From positions 33,625,364-33,689,363 of the forward strand of contig CM073322.1 in assembly GCA_037043015.1 (NCBI GenBank): 64,000 bases of DNA, in the 5' to 3' direction. The position numbers and the translations under genes are program-made. Shown piece by piece: positions 21,912 through 33,463 of this stretch. Position 1 is the stretch's first letter; each line of letters opens with the position of its first letter. Origin of the DNA: Bryum argenteum (Eukaryota > Streptophyta > Bryopsida > Bryales > Bryaceae). Below the pieces are notes generated by a model, which made no database searches, was not told the origin of the DNA, and saw nothing but the letters and a program-made list of their open reading frames with translations.

Positions 21912-24345
21912 ATGGCCTCCTCGGCGGTGCACCCGCTTGACACCGACGATGGCGCACCTGACGCTGGGGCGCTCACCCCTCCGGCCGTCGACGTGCTTGC
22001 ATCCTCTTCCTCTCACGTCTGGCCTTCCGTCTCCGACGACTCCGACGATGGTGAGCCTCACCCTAGCGAGCACTCGGAGGGTGCCGTGGACGACGAGGTG
22101 GAGGAGATTCTGGAATTGGTCGAAGTAGAGGATAGCGTGGCGATTGAGCAGGAGATTTTGGGCGATTTGGAGAATACAAGAGCAGATTCAGTGGAGTTTC
22201 TGGGTCCCGTGTTGGATGTTGAAGCAGAGTCTAGCTCTGGGTCAGTCGTCAATGGCAGCGAGCGTGAGTTGCCGGACGATTGGGTGGGAGTGCCGCAAGA
22301 AGATGCGACTTCGAACTCTGTGGTAACCCATGAGTTTGAGTACACACCCGTGAAAACTACGAATTTGGGTTCAAAACGGGTGTACCAATTACCTATTACC
22401 GAAGAGGAGGTACTTCCTGCAGTCGGGGACGTGGGGAGTCAGCTTCTTGCGTGGCCCGTTGGAGTTGCCATCGAGATTATCAGCTTTCAAGTGAAGCTCA
22501 TAATGTATATCTTCTCGATCTCGCTGTGGCTTTGTAGTATCAGCTTCGCGGCGTTCACGTTTCCGTTTCGGGTATCCATGAAGGCCACGAATGCAGCTGT
22601 GGCGACTGCTGTGGATGGGTACACGCTTGCCACGCAAATCAAGCCGATGGTGAGGGAAAGCGTTGCGCAAGCGAAGCCCATGTTGAGACGCACTACGCAA
22701 AAATGTGGCTTCGGTTGTCTCGCAGCGGCTTATGTCATGTTCATGTTAGGAAGCCTCCTTGTGCCGGCCCTTGTTGGGGACTTCTTTCTGCTGCGGAGGA
22801 TCATCGAGGAGCCCGTCGAGTTTCGACAGGTCCTGCACTTCGACTACAGGCAGGTATTGCCTTCTTCAATCACCAATGAAGCATATGAATCTGCTCTACA
22901 GCTGAGTTCTTACCTTCGTGATTTTTCGAGGTTTATGACCTCGGCACTGATTATATCGTGCATGTGCAGGAGCATCCAAGCGCAACCATGTCTCTCCTTC
23001 CTCCGCAACTGCTAGCGAAGGTTAAAGGTAACGTGTACCCTGATAAAGTCTTGCGAGCCCGTGCGATACCTCCGTCACACAAGTTGCAAGTTACCATCTT
23101 TTTCACACTTCCGGAGTCCCACTACAATCTGGAGCTGGGCATGTTTCAGGTTTGCATCTTAATCTTCTACTGCAATTAAAGAATGTTCTAAGCGGCCAGT
23201 CTAAAATGTGAAACTTCAGCTTGTGAGATAAACCATTGCATATATGAGAATTGTAAGGTAACAAGTGTCTAAACCTCAAGAGGTAGCTTGATACATTTTT
23301 ATCTTTGCAAGTGCCACCTTTCATGCTCAGAACCTGGAGTATTGTAATCTCAGCAGCGAAGGGAAATGGTTCGTAGAAGTGATTTGTAACTCATTATGGT
23401 GTAGGATTACGTGTTGCTTTGATTCGTCACCATCAGATCATCATGCTCGACTTAGGGCATCTGCCCATTACGTTGAAACAGTTGATAGCAAGTCTCTTAT
23501 ATTGGTTGTTGCGTATGCAGGTCTCCGCAGAGTTGTTGTCAGTGACAGGCCAAGTCCTGAAACGAGCGAGCTGGCCATGCATGCTTCGTTTTCAAAGCAC
23601 TTCTGTACGGTACGCCAAGCAGGTGATTCTAGGAGTTCCCTTGCTAATGGGAATATCGAGGGAGGCGCAGATGCTGAGCCTCCGATTATTCGAGAACGAA
23701 GAGGAGATGAAGATACCAACGGCGTTCGTGAGGTTCATACTAGAGCCCAAAGCTGGCATTCCAAGTGGACAGGGCCTACCACAAGTCTACTCTGCCGAGG
23801 CACAAGTCGTGTCAGTGCTATCATGGACAAAGGACATCCTGCGAAGATGGAAGTGGACGTTCTATGTGTGGAGTGGTCTCAGTCTCTTCATGTTCGAGTT
23901 CATGGTCGTGCTCTGTTGCTGCCACCAAGTCCTGTTACCTTCGAAGCTTCTTCAAGGTATCAAAGAGGGCTTCGGAGAGCCGGAAGTGGTGGTGACCAAA
24001 AAGACCGTGAAGCCGGGCCGTCGTGTGAACTTCACCGACGAGCTGCCGACTGCTCGACCCATACGGGAACATTTGAAGCCAGCTGAGGAGCGAGAGCTTT
24101 TACTTGGCAGTGGCGAACCGTCTGGTCCGAGACAGCGACGAGTTGCAAGTCCGTCAACAGGTTCGGAAGCTTCTAGCAGCAGCTGGAGTGTACCACCCTT
24201 GCAAACTTTGGACTACGTGGGTGGGAAAGTAGAAGAGGTGGAAGGATCAGTGAAAAAGTTAGGAGAAACGGTAGTGGATAGTGCAGGCAGTGCTATGCAC
24301 AAAGTTCAAGAGGCTCTAGATCCAAGAACCCTGAAATCTGATTGA
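21912..24345 (+). CDS. SEIPIN: SEIPIN (lipid-droplet biogenesis, ER membrane)
   Basis: Three exons (21912..22853, 22970..23149, 23521..24345), all phase 0, 648 aa. The N-terminal ~170 residues are acidic and disordered, as in plant SEIPIN2/3-type proteins. A hydrophobic segment lies at ~196-216, the first clear ER helix at ~268-292 (YVMFMLGSLLVPALVG). The lumenal seipin core includes HKLQVTIFFTLPESHYNLELG then MFQ, the conserved L-P-E-S-x-x-N-x-x-x-G-x-F-Q motif, followed by AELLSVTGQVLKRASWPCML and later LEPKAGIPSGQGLPQVYSAE. The second helix lies at ~487-508 (FYVWSGLSLFMFEF). Seipin oligomers mark ER-lipid droplet contacts and guide triacylglycerol packaging. ATG at 21912 is used; the upstream in-frame start is only a TTG after a possible 5'UTR acceptor (TTTCATTGCAG). 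Confidence 0.92.
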
Positions 24346-25502
24346 TGAACCCGTCCATACTCGAATTAGGTGCAGTTAGATCTCCAATCCCCGGCTCTAG
24401 TCTTTGTAAGAGATTTGTACAGTCCATACCATCGTTTCACGTGTATTATTTGAACAGAAACCCATGTATATATACATCGTGTGTGCACTTGATACTCGAG
24501 AACTTCTGGTTGCATGACTTGTCACTTGGTACGAGGGAAGTGAGAAGTACTGATGAAAATCAAGTAGCTCATTGCTGAGTTTAAATTTGAGGGAATTGGA
24601 GGCCATTCGAAGTTTATGATATGCTTCTGGACGCTAACAGAGTGCATTTTGTAACGATTTGTGAACTTATTACACAAATAATGGAGGAAATTTGAACAAG
24701 CAGCAGTTTATCAGATATTTACGTGAGGTGACATCAACTTCTTCTTTTTTGTTTTACCAATTAATGTATTGATTAGTTGTGTATACAATACACGGGAAAC
24801 CGGAGCATGACATCAATTCTGGAATGCTTCAGCCCAGTTCGTTTAACACACTTCCAAATGGTGCATTACGATCTCAATCCATCTGATTTAGTTAAAAGGA
24901 GTCTGAAACTACGATGCAATTTGCATTGTCTTTTACAGAAGATGTGGCATTGAGATAGATATTTAGAAAACAAAAGTAAAAAATGAGGGAAACATGTAAC
25001 TAGGAAGAGGATAAATCAATGTTGAGAATAGACTCAACGAGAAACTGGAGCATGTCGAATTCTTCGCTGCCCCATGTATGTGCTTTTCTATTAAAAGTTT
25101 AATTTCCGAACGAACATTCATTTTTTTCTTCTCTACAAAAAGATATGCCTATCGAGAAAACAGATTCTATATTTCTCACATTACTAGAAAATAACAAGGC
25201 ATCAATTCTATACATGTAGTTGCATTTCTAGAGGGTCGTATGTGAACCGACCCTGGCATCACATTAGAGAGACCAAAACAGAGATTTCTCACATCTTGAG
25301 AAGCTGTACAATTCCATCTATCATATCTATATTATTTCTCTGGTAACTACGAAGCCTTTCCAAGGTAAAAGATGTCCATAATCAGCATAGATCGACCATG
25401 GTTGCTGCTGTCAGGCAATCCGTCTCGGCTTACTTCCCGCGTTTGCATCGCAGCTTGTACTCACATCCATTACTAAAATATACTATGAACAACATGTACC
25501 TC
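24346..25502. other. 3' regions of convergent SEIPIN and PI31
   Basis: Holds the 3'UTRs of both genes and AT-rich spacer; no exon recognised. Confidence 0.5.
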
Positions 25503-27719
25503 CTAGAAGTCGTTGGAAAAGTGTTCTAGGTCAGGGTGACCACCCGGCCCTCTTCTGGGATCCCTGCACAGCAGACCAAACCAGTAAAAACTAGATGAGG
25601 ATATGAAGGTGATTCAGGCTTATTTAGGAGGTATGAAACAATAAACTACCTGGTAAAGCGGCTGGGCTCAAAGCCTGGAACTCCAGGTGGTCCATATGGA
25701 TCAAACCGAGCACCTGGTGGAACACCTCTGCAGAGCAAATCAACATTCCATCCCCACAATAATGTCAGCTCTGCTCACTCGTGCTTGCTCAAAGCCATCA
25801 CTGAAAAACTCATTTTCAAAGACAAGTTGATCATACATATCAGCCTAAGTTCATTCCAAAAGATGAACGGGGCCATGTAGCTTCTCCATTTTCAACAAAG
25901 TCATCCACAGAAAACAGAGTGCAGCCCTAATTTCAACGTGTCAAGGAAAAGGAAGATCACGTACGGAATACCACCACCGATACCACCAATATGGCCTGGT
26001 CGAGGCACACCCACTGGTCCCCAGCGTGGATCACTTGGGCCTGTAAACAACAGCACCCCAAAGCCAGCAAATTTAAACTAATACTCTGGTCGACAAATGT
26101 ACCAGTATGATTCGAACTTCTGAATTCACACGAAAAGAAAAGCTAGAGAAAATGGTACACAGCAAAGTTAAGGTTAGAGGAACGCACCAACTAACATCCC
26201 CGGACCTCCAAAAGGGTTCCCGCTGCACGAAATCATTACGATATTCAGCGATAATCAAATTACACATGATTTAACACAAACACGCCGTAACACTTGGCTG
26301 CATAGTGTCATACATCGATCCTCGAATAAGTAGTATCAATGAGACCGGCTAGTACGTAGTCCCTAACCAAAAGGAACCATAAGGAATGTAGCAGATGATT
26401 AAGCATCTTACCCAGGAACAAAAACCCCTCCTCCCGGTGCAGGATACAGGTCGTGGTTGCCATCATACACAGGTACTTGAGGGTAAGCATATCTGCTCAA
26501 ATTTTGCGGGTGAGTTACAACATACAAATACGTCTTTACTCATAGAACATATGAGTACATACAAAGAACGTGATCTACCATGACTAAAAGTATAGAATAT
26601 AAAGGTGTGTCAAGAAACCAGGTACTAATACATACCCAGGACCACCAGATCGTTGCCGATCATCTATGAGTGAAGAACCCACTTCAGACGAACGCCTAGC
26701 TTCACCACTTTGTTCGTTATTTGTCCTGCTATCACCAGAGTGGCGTCATAACCATCATGTCCATACATACGTGCGCCCCTCCTCAAAGAATACCAACGAT
26801 TACTTAACAGTTGATCAAGCTCAATGCCTTGCATGCACCAAAATCTACTTTAAAAATTCTAGATTGACATAGAAGGAAATGAACTTACGATTTCGGAGTA
26901 GCTGCTGAGGTTTTCTCCTTAATCGGTGAGATTTTACCCAGGATGGACGAGTTCACAAGAGTCACCAAGCCTTCAAGGTTGGTGTACTGCTGGTTATATG
27001 GGCCTACATCTCCATCCGCTGCATAGAGGCTCGCCCTGCAACAGTACTTAAGTTAGAAAAAAGGAAAAAAACAAAAAAACATTGATTTTCCGAGGACAGA
27101 ATCAATCAAGTTGAAGGCCAATCCAATTACTTGATCTCAGTATGTACAGGAAGGTCCGAATCTGTTGAAACAGCATCGACCATGAGGGAGTCGCCCATAG
27201 CCATGCATTTCACTGTAACTGTCGGCAAGAGATCGGGCTGACCGCTGCCAGTGTACCGAAACGCGTATGCGCCGTTCATCTCATCCCAGCCATCGATTCC
27301 AACCTCAGGCTCTTCTCCGTCTCGTCCTGCTAAACCACGAAAACTCTCAAACTGTGATTCTCACACAAGCTACGACAAGACAGTTTTCCAAGACTCGTCA
27401 CATGGATTTATGATAAATCTCACAATCTGATGCTACTACAGTTGTTGGAGATTCGCACCGACGTTCATGAAGAGGCAGTTTTACAAGACTAATCACACGG
27501 ATTCCGCAATTTCTGATGCCCTCGTGCTGTGCTTGTTTCGGGATTTTGATGGCAAGTGTGCATACCTGACGAGGAATTAGCTTTGGTGCCGGTGGCGACG
27601 AGGGAATAGCCGGCCGATAAGAAAGCGGCGTGCACGGCGAATGCAACACGGTCGATTGGGGTGCGAAGCGAGGGACGCGACGCGCGAATAACGCCCAGCA
27701 CAGGCCCTGCTGCTGCCAT
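25503..27719 (-). CDS. PI31: PI31 / PTRE1-type proteasome regulator
   Basis: Nine exons on the minus strand (27719..27566, 27326..27131, 27035..26889, 26725..26636, 26492..26412, 26222..26188, 26040..25965, 25727..25650, 25563..25503) close in frame to 305 aa, close to the Arabidopsis PTRE1 length. The N-terminal FP-type domain begins with GVIRASRPSLRTPIDRVAFA and HAAFLSAGYSLVATG. The C-terminal Gly/Pro-rich tail contains PSDPRWGPVG, PPGARFDPYGPPG, VPGFEPSRFTR and ends GGHPDLEHFSNDF, the hallmark PI31 tail that contacts the 20S chamber. Family role: binds and tunes the 20S proteasome, and in plants links to auxin-regulated proteolysis. Exon 6 is only 35 nt and needs the donor TTG|GTGCGT to keep frame. 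The ATG context is good and no alternative start is needed. Confidence 0.92.
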
Positions 27720-28507
27720 GATCGCTCAATGCCTACTTTGTGAATGGTGCAAGAGTTCGTTCTATGCAGATCGATCGAAATGAACCTCGCAAAGGCCTCG
27801 GAAACCCTAATTCAAGGATGCATGCAGGTCAAGGAACAGGGAGGTCACAAGCAGCTCGCCGACAGAGTGTGGCTCAAGTCTGCATACTTCCAAGTCTGCA
27901 AAGGTTCAAGCAAGCCCAGGGGCATGATTTTTAGTGTAATTTGAAAAGCTTGGTTGTGTAAGGGTTAGTGTAGGTATTTGAGTCCTATACTTAACCGTTG
28001 AAGGTTCCACCGGATGCGATTAGTGACCATAGAGGAGGCAATATGTTTCTACTCTCCAAATTTGGCAGGATATAAAAAGGCATGTTTTGGGAATTCAGCC
28101 TTATGGATGTGACAATTAATGTGCACTATGTCCTGAGAATTTTTTGGGAAGTGATCAATCCGAGGGTTTTGGTGAGATTGCATGAGAAGAAAACACAAGA
28201 CATTGAGTTTACATCAATTGCATGCTCTTCACATTTTAAAAAAAATTACCGGTAAGACCACAACTCAATCCCAATGATTCTCAGAAGTTTATTTATGATG
28301 TGCGTGCCTCCAAAAAAAATGCGCAACAAATCTCTAAGCCAATTAATTGCAATTTGGGTTTGGCTTCTAATCTCTAAGCCAATTAATTGCAATTTGGGTT
28401 TGGCTTCTAAGACGTATTTCTATATGCCGTATCTAATTCCACACTAAAATCCCTTGTAGATCACAAGGTTTGTCATAGAATGGGGCAAGCAATATATCAA
28501 TATAAAG
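27720..28507. other. intergenic DNA with a 41-bp direct repeat
   Basis: No gene. A 41-bp segment (AATCTCTAAGCCAATTAATT...) is repeated head to tail near 28330-28410. Confidence 0.6.
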
Positions 28508-28766
28508 CAGGCACCGCAAGCCTTGGCTTGGTGGTTAGGGCTTAGGCCCCCAATGAGGAGGTCGTGGGTTCTATTCCCCATGTCGGTGTGTTGCTCACCA
28601 CTATAGTCCACCCGACTATTGTGGGGGATCCTTGGACCTTGTTGTATGGGTACCTCAGAGTCCTTTGGGGGGATACTATGTCAAGTATCCTCAAGGCACT
28701 TGTAACTAGCTAGAAACTAGAGTAGTTACAGTGTCCACTCTCGAGAGGGGGGAGTAGTATTGTTCC
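28508..28766 (+). mobile_element. SINE-like element, copy 1
   Basis: The unit opens with GCCTTGGCTTGGTGGTTAGG (A-box-like) and has GGGTTCTATTCCCC (B-box-like) about 50 bp on. It ends with AGTAGTATTGTTCCG. A copy over 80% similar by eye lies inverted at 29413-29665 with the same ends, so this is a discrete mobile unit rather than a tRNA gene. Confidence 0.55.
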
Positions 28767-28985
28767 GTAAAAACCCACGGGCAAGGATGCAATAGAATTT
28801 GAGGGAGCCTCACACCCGTGAGGTCCCTCCCATAACCTCACAGAGATCCCTGTGAGGCATCCCTGTGAGGCTCCCTGTGAGGCTTGTTTTGGTTTTCTTT
28901 TTCTTTTTCGGGCAGACTTTCTGAGCACTCCCGGCTGAAACTTTTATCCATCCAATTAGTCCGGGCTGCCCGTGGGTTTTTACGC
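28766..28985. mobile_element. ~218-bp inverted-terminal-repeat element
   Basis: Ends CGTAAAAACCCACGGGCA and TGCCCGTGGGTTTTTACG are perfect 18-bp inverted repeats. The interior repeats CCCTGTGAGG three times. No target duplication could be assigned with certainty. Confidence 0.5.
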
Positions 28986-28986
28986 C

Positions 28987-29103
28987 GGGGGAGGCCCTTT
29001 TGAGAGGGGCTCCCGTTATGGGAGGATCCTCCTCGTCGGGCCTCCCGGCCCTCCTTGTCGGGTCCTCCCATCACGGGAGCCCCTCTCAAAAGGGCCTCCC
29101 CCT
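28987..29103. repeat. GC-rich palindrome, ~42-bp arms
   Basis: GGGGGAGGCCCTTTTGAGAG... on the left pairs with ...CTCTCAAAAGGGCCTCCCCC on the right, with a ~30-bp centre. Nearly perfect, so young or under gene conversion. Confidence 0.75.
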
Positions 29104-29412
29104 ATACAATTTCCCCTTGTCCGGTGGCCAATCGGGATATTAGCAGTACGAACGGACACTCCATTCACACCGGCCCCTTAGAAAAGGACTGGAGTTTCTA
29201 TCTATCTCATATGAAGCTATTAGTTCAAATACAACTTCCTTTGAGAGTAGATACCAAGGTACGGACTTAAAGACATGCAAATACGCAAAAAAAAAAATGA
29301 TGTATTAGCTGGAGTGTTAGATAGCGTATGTTTTTTATTCTATTATCTTGTGATATGTTTTGTTTTAGTGCTAGGATTCTGAGCATGCTAGTCAACTTGG
29401 AGTATTCGAAAT

Positions 29413-29665
29413 CGGAACAATACTACTTCCCCCTCTCGAGAGTAGACAATGTAACTGGACAATACTACTGCCTTGAAGATACTTCACATAGTATCCCCCC
29501 AAAGGGCTTTTGAGGTACTCATACAACAAGGTCCACAGACCCTCCACAACAGTTGGGTGGACTAGAGTGGTGAGCACCACGTCGGCATGGGGAATAGAAC
29601 CCACGACCTCCTCATTGGGGGCTATGAGCCCTAACCACCAAGCCAAGGCTTGTGGTGCCTTACAA
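29413..29665 (-). mobile_element. SINE-like element, copy 2 (inverted)
   Basis: Reverse complement of the unit at 28508-28766, with the same A/B-box-like motifs and the same GTATTGTTCCG end. With copy 1 it forms an outer inverted repeat around the palindromes. Confidence 0.55.
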
Positions 29666-29890
29666 ATTATCTACTTACAGCTTGAAGGAATCATAACAAT
29701 GCAATACCATAATCAATATAAATAGTCATTAGAGTGATGACAACCAAAAATTGCCTATTTCAACAACACAATAAGAATGTAGTTCAATTCTTATCATATA
29801 TCAAATAACCAGTGTTTCTTGAGGTTTTGGATTTTATACTTACGTAGATTTAGCAATTGATGAATGACTACACATCATGCTCACACTTAA

Positions 29891-30149
29891 CCCCTAAATT
29901 TCCTTGTTGCAAAATGGTCTAAGTTACAAAATTTGACCTTCTTTTAGATTAAGCTCAAACAATCTCAATCTAAGCATCATTTAAAAGATCCAACTGTAAG
30001 ATCTCAAAGCTCACTTGACATTCTTCTCACATACCAAATTTGAACTATTGATTCTTCCTCATTTGTGAGATTATAATGGTCAAAGTTTGCTGAGATTTCT
30101 CCTGTGGGAACCTCCAAAACCCATTTCGAGATTTAAGGAAAGTTAGGGG
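29891..30149. mobile_element. 259-bp TTAA-flanked MITE
   Basis: Termini CCCCTAAATTTCCTT and AAGGAAAGTTAGGGG (14 of 15 inverted match) are flanked by TTAA on both sides (29887-29890, 30150-30153). They share the CCCCTAA start with the 975-bp element at 14701-15675, so the two belong to one family group. No ORF. Confidence 0.65.
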
Positions 30150-30153
30150 TTAA

Positions 30154-31242
30154 TATATCAATCAATCGAAACAAAATAGAAGATATTTAGACAACTACAT
30201 TTCAATGTGTTATTATTTTGACTACTCGTGTAGAAACAATCAACAATTTTTTTCACTAACCAACAATTCTTTTCACTGTAGTCCTCGTGACCTTCTGAAC
30301 ATCTTAGTAAAACCAGTAGTAGAATCTCAGATTCTTCTAAACCCATTGACTCGAATGTTTGAATGTACAATCGATCTTCACAATGAAAAAATGTCTTCCA
30401 ACAATTTCCCATCATTTTAAACCAAGTGATACTGTAACTACGTTATTTACCATAATTTAAAATTACGCATTGACACGCTTAGCTCGTGAACAAATATTGT
30501 ACCAACAATAAATATCAAGAGTATAAACTAGGCCCTGACATGCTTAATTGGTGAACAGACTAGTTCAACAGGGTCCATTTCTAAATTATATCCCCTCCTT
30601 TCATGAACAGCCATATTCATAAATGAAGAATCAATCAATGTCTCAATTTGTGAGAGGTTGACATGGCACTTTCTTTCTTTTTTTTGTTTTTTTTTTGGAA
30701 AATATTAACATGGCACTATCTTTCCTTTTTTGGACTGTCAAATGATCATTTCCAACTGAAGAATTTATTACCAATCAATGATCCCACCAACCAGTTGCAC
30801 CAACCCAGAGGTTGACGTCACTGCCGTAGTGACTATCAGATTTCAGGAATTATTCGAAACTCATTCTATCTTCGTTGTATCGGATTAGAGTATTTCAAAG
30901 TAATCATGTCGGAGCAGAAAAATCGAAGATCAGAACTCAGAAGACATACACCAGTTCCGCTCCACAGGATTAGCATCCAGCACACGAAACTTGTCGAAGT
31001 GAATTTAGAAGCATTCTATTACCATTGTGAAACAAAATGGGAATGATATTTGGAGCATTCACAGGGGGTACAATCACAAATGTGGCGAGGTTGGAGCTAT
31101 CGACTGTAAGCATTGAGACGACAATCTTGTAGACAGTTCGATTGCACAAATCGAGATACCCAGTTTATTACACAGATTCATGAACAACTTTACACAATCG
31201 GTGAATACATCAATCTAGAACAGATCCCGACCATGGCGATCT
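30154..31242. other. AT-rich intergenic / 3' region
   Basis: No coding signal. The right part should hold the 3'UTR of the minus-strand membrane-protein gene. Confidence 0.45.
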
Positions 31243-32177
31243 TCAAGCGTTGAGGAGAGACTCATGCTCCGATGAGGACGACGCAGTAGTGTAAGCCAGG
31301 ATGTAGCTGACGATCCAGGGTCCCAACCACAGCACCACCAAGGTCACGGTAAGAGGCCAGCCGATGGGGACGAGGAAGGCCAGGATGAAGAGCAACACGC
31401 CGGAGATCTCGAAAATGAGGCCGGCTTGCTTGTGCAGACCGTCCCACGACGAGTTCGTGGTCCAGGGGTTCACGATGCCGCAAATCATGTTGGGCTCCAC
31501 ATTTTTCAGGTTGTGGCCCAACCAGATAAGCAGCCACAACGCTACGTTCGCCACGAATGTGCGCGCCGGGAAGAAGTGGGGCTTGGTCGTAGCGGCCGGA
31601 AGCAAAACGAATGTCTGAACGATGAAGAGGAAGATGGCGGGCAGCGTGATAATTTGAAAAATCGAGTGCTTCGACTCATGGCTGTACAACAAAAAAAGAA
31701 AAACACAAAACACAAATCAATACCGACACGACAAAATGGAAAACACCACACATTCCAAGACGGGGAAGCTTCACTATTGAAACCGGAAGATTAATCTTAC
31801 CCATGGCTCTCCAAGTTGTTGTTGACGACGGCTTGGTACAGACCGTAAGGCACGAGGAAGGTCAGCGCTGGCAGCAGGCTGAGTCCGAGCCAACGCGGAA
31901 CCCAAAGAATGGGATGTGCTGCACATTTTCAGACACACACAGAACTCAGAAAACAATCACAACACATCTTGAAACAAACACAGAACATAGAAAGAAATCA
32001 TATCACTTCCGGATGCACACAGAATTACTGCAATCACAAAAATTAGGGTATAAGCTCACCATGCAGATCCCACCAGAGGGGAACCTTATGGGGCGTATCG
32101 TGCCACTTGAAGATGGTGATGACCAAACTGATGGCCGTGAGCAGTGCCACAAGCACAACGGGATTGGAGCCTCCCAT
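31243..32177 (-). CDS. SdpI/DUF1648-family polytopic membrane protein
   Basis: Three exons, complement(31243..31681, 31801..31918, 32060..32177), 224 aa. About six hydrophobic segments are visible. The N-terminus has the DUF1648 pattern: helix, then HKVPLWWDLHGAHPILWVPR, helix LGLSLLPALTFLVPYGL. The C-terminal half has LIWLGHNLKNVEPNMICGIV followed by NPWTTNSSWDGLHKQAG, matching the SdpI signature (LGnylgkvrpNxxxGiRTPWTL...W...H). Bacterial SdpI gives immunity to the SdpC killing factor and signals through SdpR; a role in plants is not known to me. The tail EHESLLNA contains an [DE]xxxLL motif used for vacuolar sorting (inference). The gene sits alone upstream of ABCI10 on the same strand. 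Confidence 0.75.
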
Positions 32178-33463
32178 CGCAGAAAGTTGTCTAAACAAAC
32201 AAACTACGGAACAGGAGACAGGGAAATATAAGACTCGTTGACGCTGATGACGAAGTATATACTCGCCAAAATATACTAAAGTCGCTAGAGAAACACGTCG
32301 ATTATACAGTTGGCATCTCGTATTGTTGGGGCCTCACCACTTGGCGCCCATGCTATTGACCGTGTCGTCCGGCGTTCGCAGTTTTCAGAGGGTAAGTTCC
32401 TTTCCTATGTGATACTGACGTGGATGAGTGAGAAACGCGCACCCCAGACTGCGTGCATTCCTTTATTCAATACCCATGCAAGTCTCGTTATCAGTAAAAT
32501 GATTTGAAACGTCCCTCGATCTTAGTGGTGATCACTGTTACAGCACCTGAATCTAGTCTAATGGTGCAGCTACGTCCATCCTGATCATTAAGGATTCAGT
32601 CCAAAAGTACTACTATATTCATTTCTAACCATGCTTGTTCCTGATCAGCGTGGAACAAAGATTTTAGTGATGAAAAAGCAACTTGCTGTGATGAAAAAGA
32701 AACATGCTGTGATGAAAAAGAAACATGCTGTGATGGAAAAGAATCGTGCTGTGATGAAAAAGAAACATGCTGTGATGGAAAAAAATCGTGCTGCGTTGAA
32801 AAAGAAACATGCTGTGATGGAAAAGAATCGTGCTGCGTTGAAAAAGTGGTCCCTTCAGTTGGGGTTTGTTTTATGAGGCAGGATGGTCGACGCGAGCACG
32901 GGAGCAGTTGCTGAAACGAACGTAACTTTGGTCGTTGCAGCAAAATTCACAGCTCCAGATCGAGGTTATGTAGTGCTTCGTTAGTTCGTTTCTAAGTGTA
33001 AAGATGTTCGTAAGCTGACGGTGTGTGAATTACACTGAATTGGATAGTAGCATATACTCCGCGTCAAGCCCGAAATATTCTCGGGCTTCGATTTGGATCA
33101 TGCTGATGCCTTCGGATTCTCGGTATCACGTGTACCAGATGTGAGGGTATTTGAGGAATTGCGTACAATTGGTGACATTCTTTCAGTATCAATGAGCTTC
33201 ACATCCTAATACAGTACTGGATAAATTACTTATTGTGAACAGACTACCGTGCTCGAGGCAAGTTAATAATCTTAGAGAATGGTGACTCAGTAGATGTCTA
33301 GCTCAGAACTTTCAATCTGAAAAAGTGGGTAACGATTAAAAATAATCATGGTGACACACAGTGTCGTCACCACAGTCGAAAGTGCGAAACCCTCAGTGAT
33401 GTGCTAATCTCATCAATCGAATTTCAATTGAGCTACTGGAAGCACAAAGCTGATCGGCTCACG
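32178..33463. other. spacer with a 21-bp minisatellite
   Basis: Apart from the tandem array at 32672-32850 no feature is seen. No gene with family motifs. Confidence 0.5.
32672..32850 (+). repeat. 21-bp tandem repeat, ~8-9 copies
   Basis: Two unit types, GCTGTGATGAAAAAGAAACAT and a variant reading GTGATGGAAAAGAATCGTGC, largely alternate, giving a 42-bp higher-order period. Because 21 is a multiple of three the array is open in frame (AVMKKKH / AVMEKNR), but no gene context supports translation. Confidence 0.85.

Noticed and set aside
22389..22700. Minus-strand frames across SEIPIN exon 1
   Set aside because: Shadow frames of a well-supported gene.
28514..28580. tRNA gene near GGGTTCTATTCCCC
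   Set aside because: No cloverleaf, and an inverted copy with the same extended body shows it is a mobile unit.
32631..32876. Lys-rich MKKKH repeat protein
   Set aside because: By-product of a 21-bp minisatellite; no splice sites, promoter or family.
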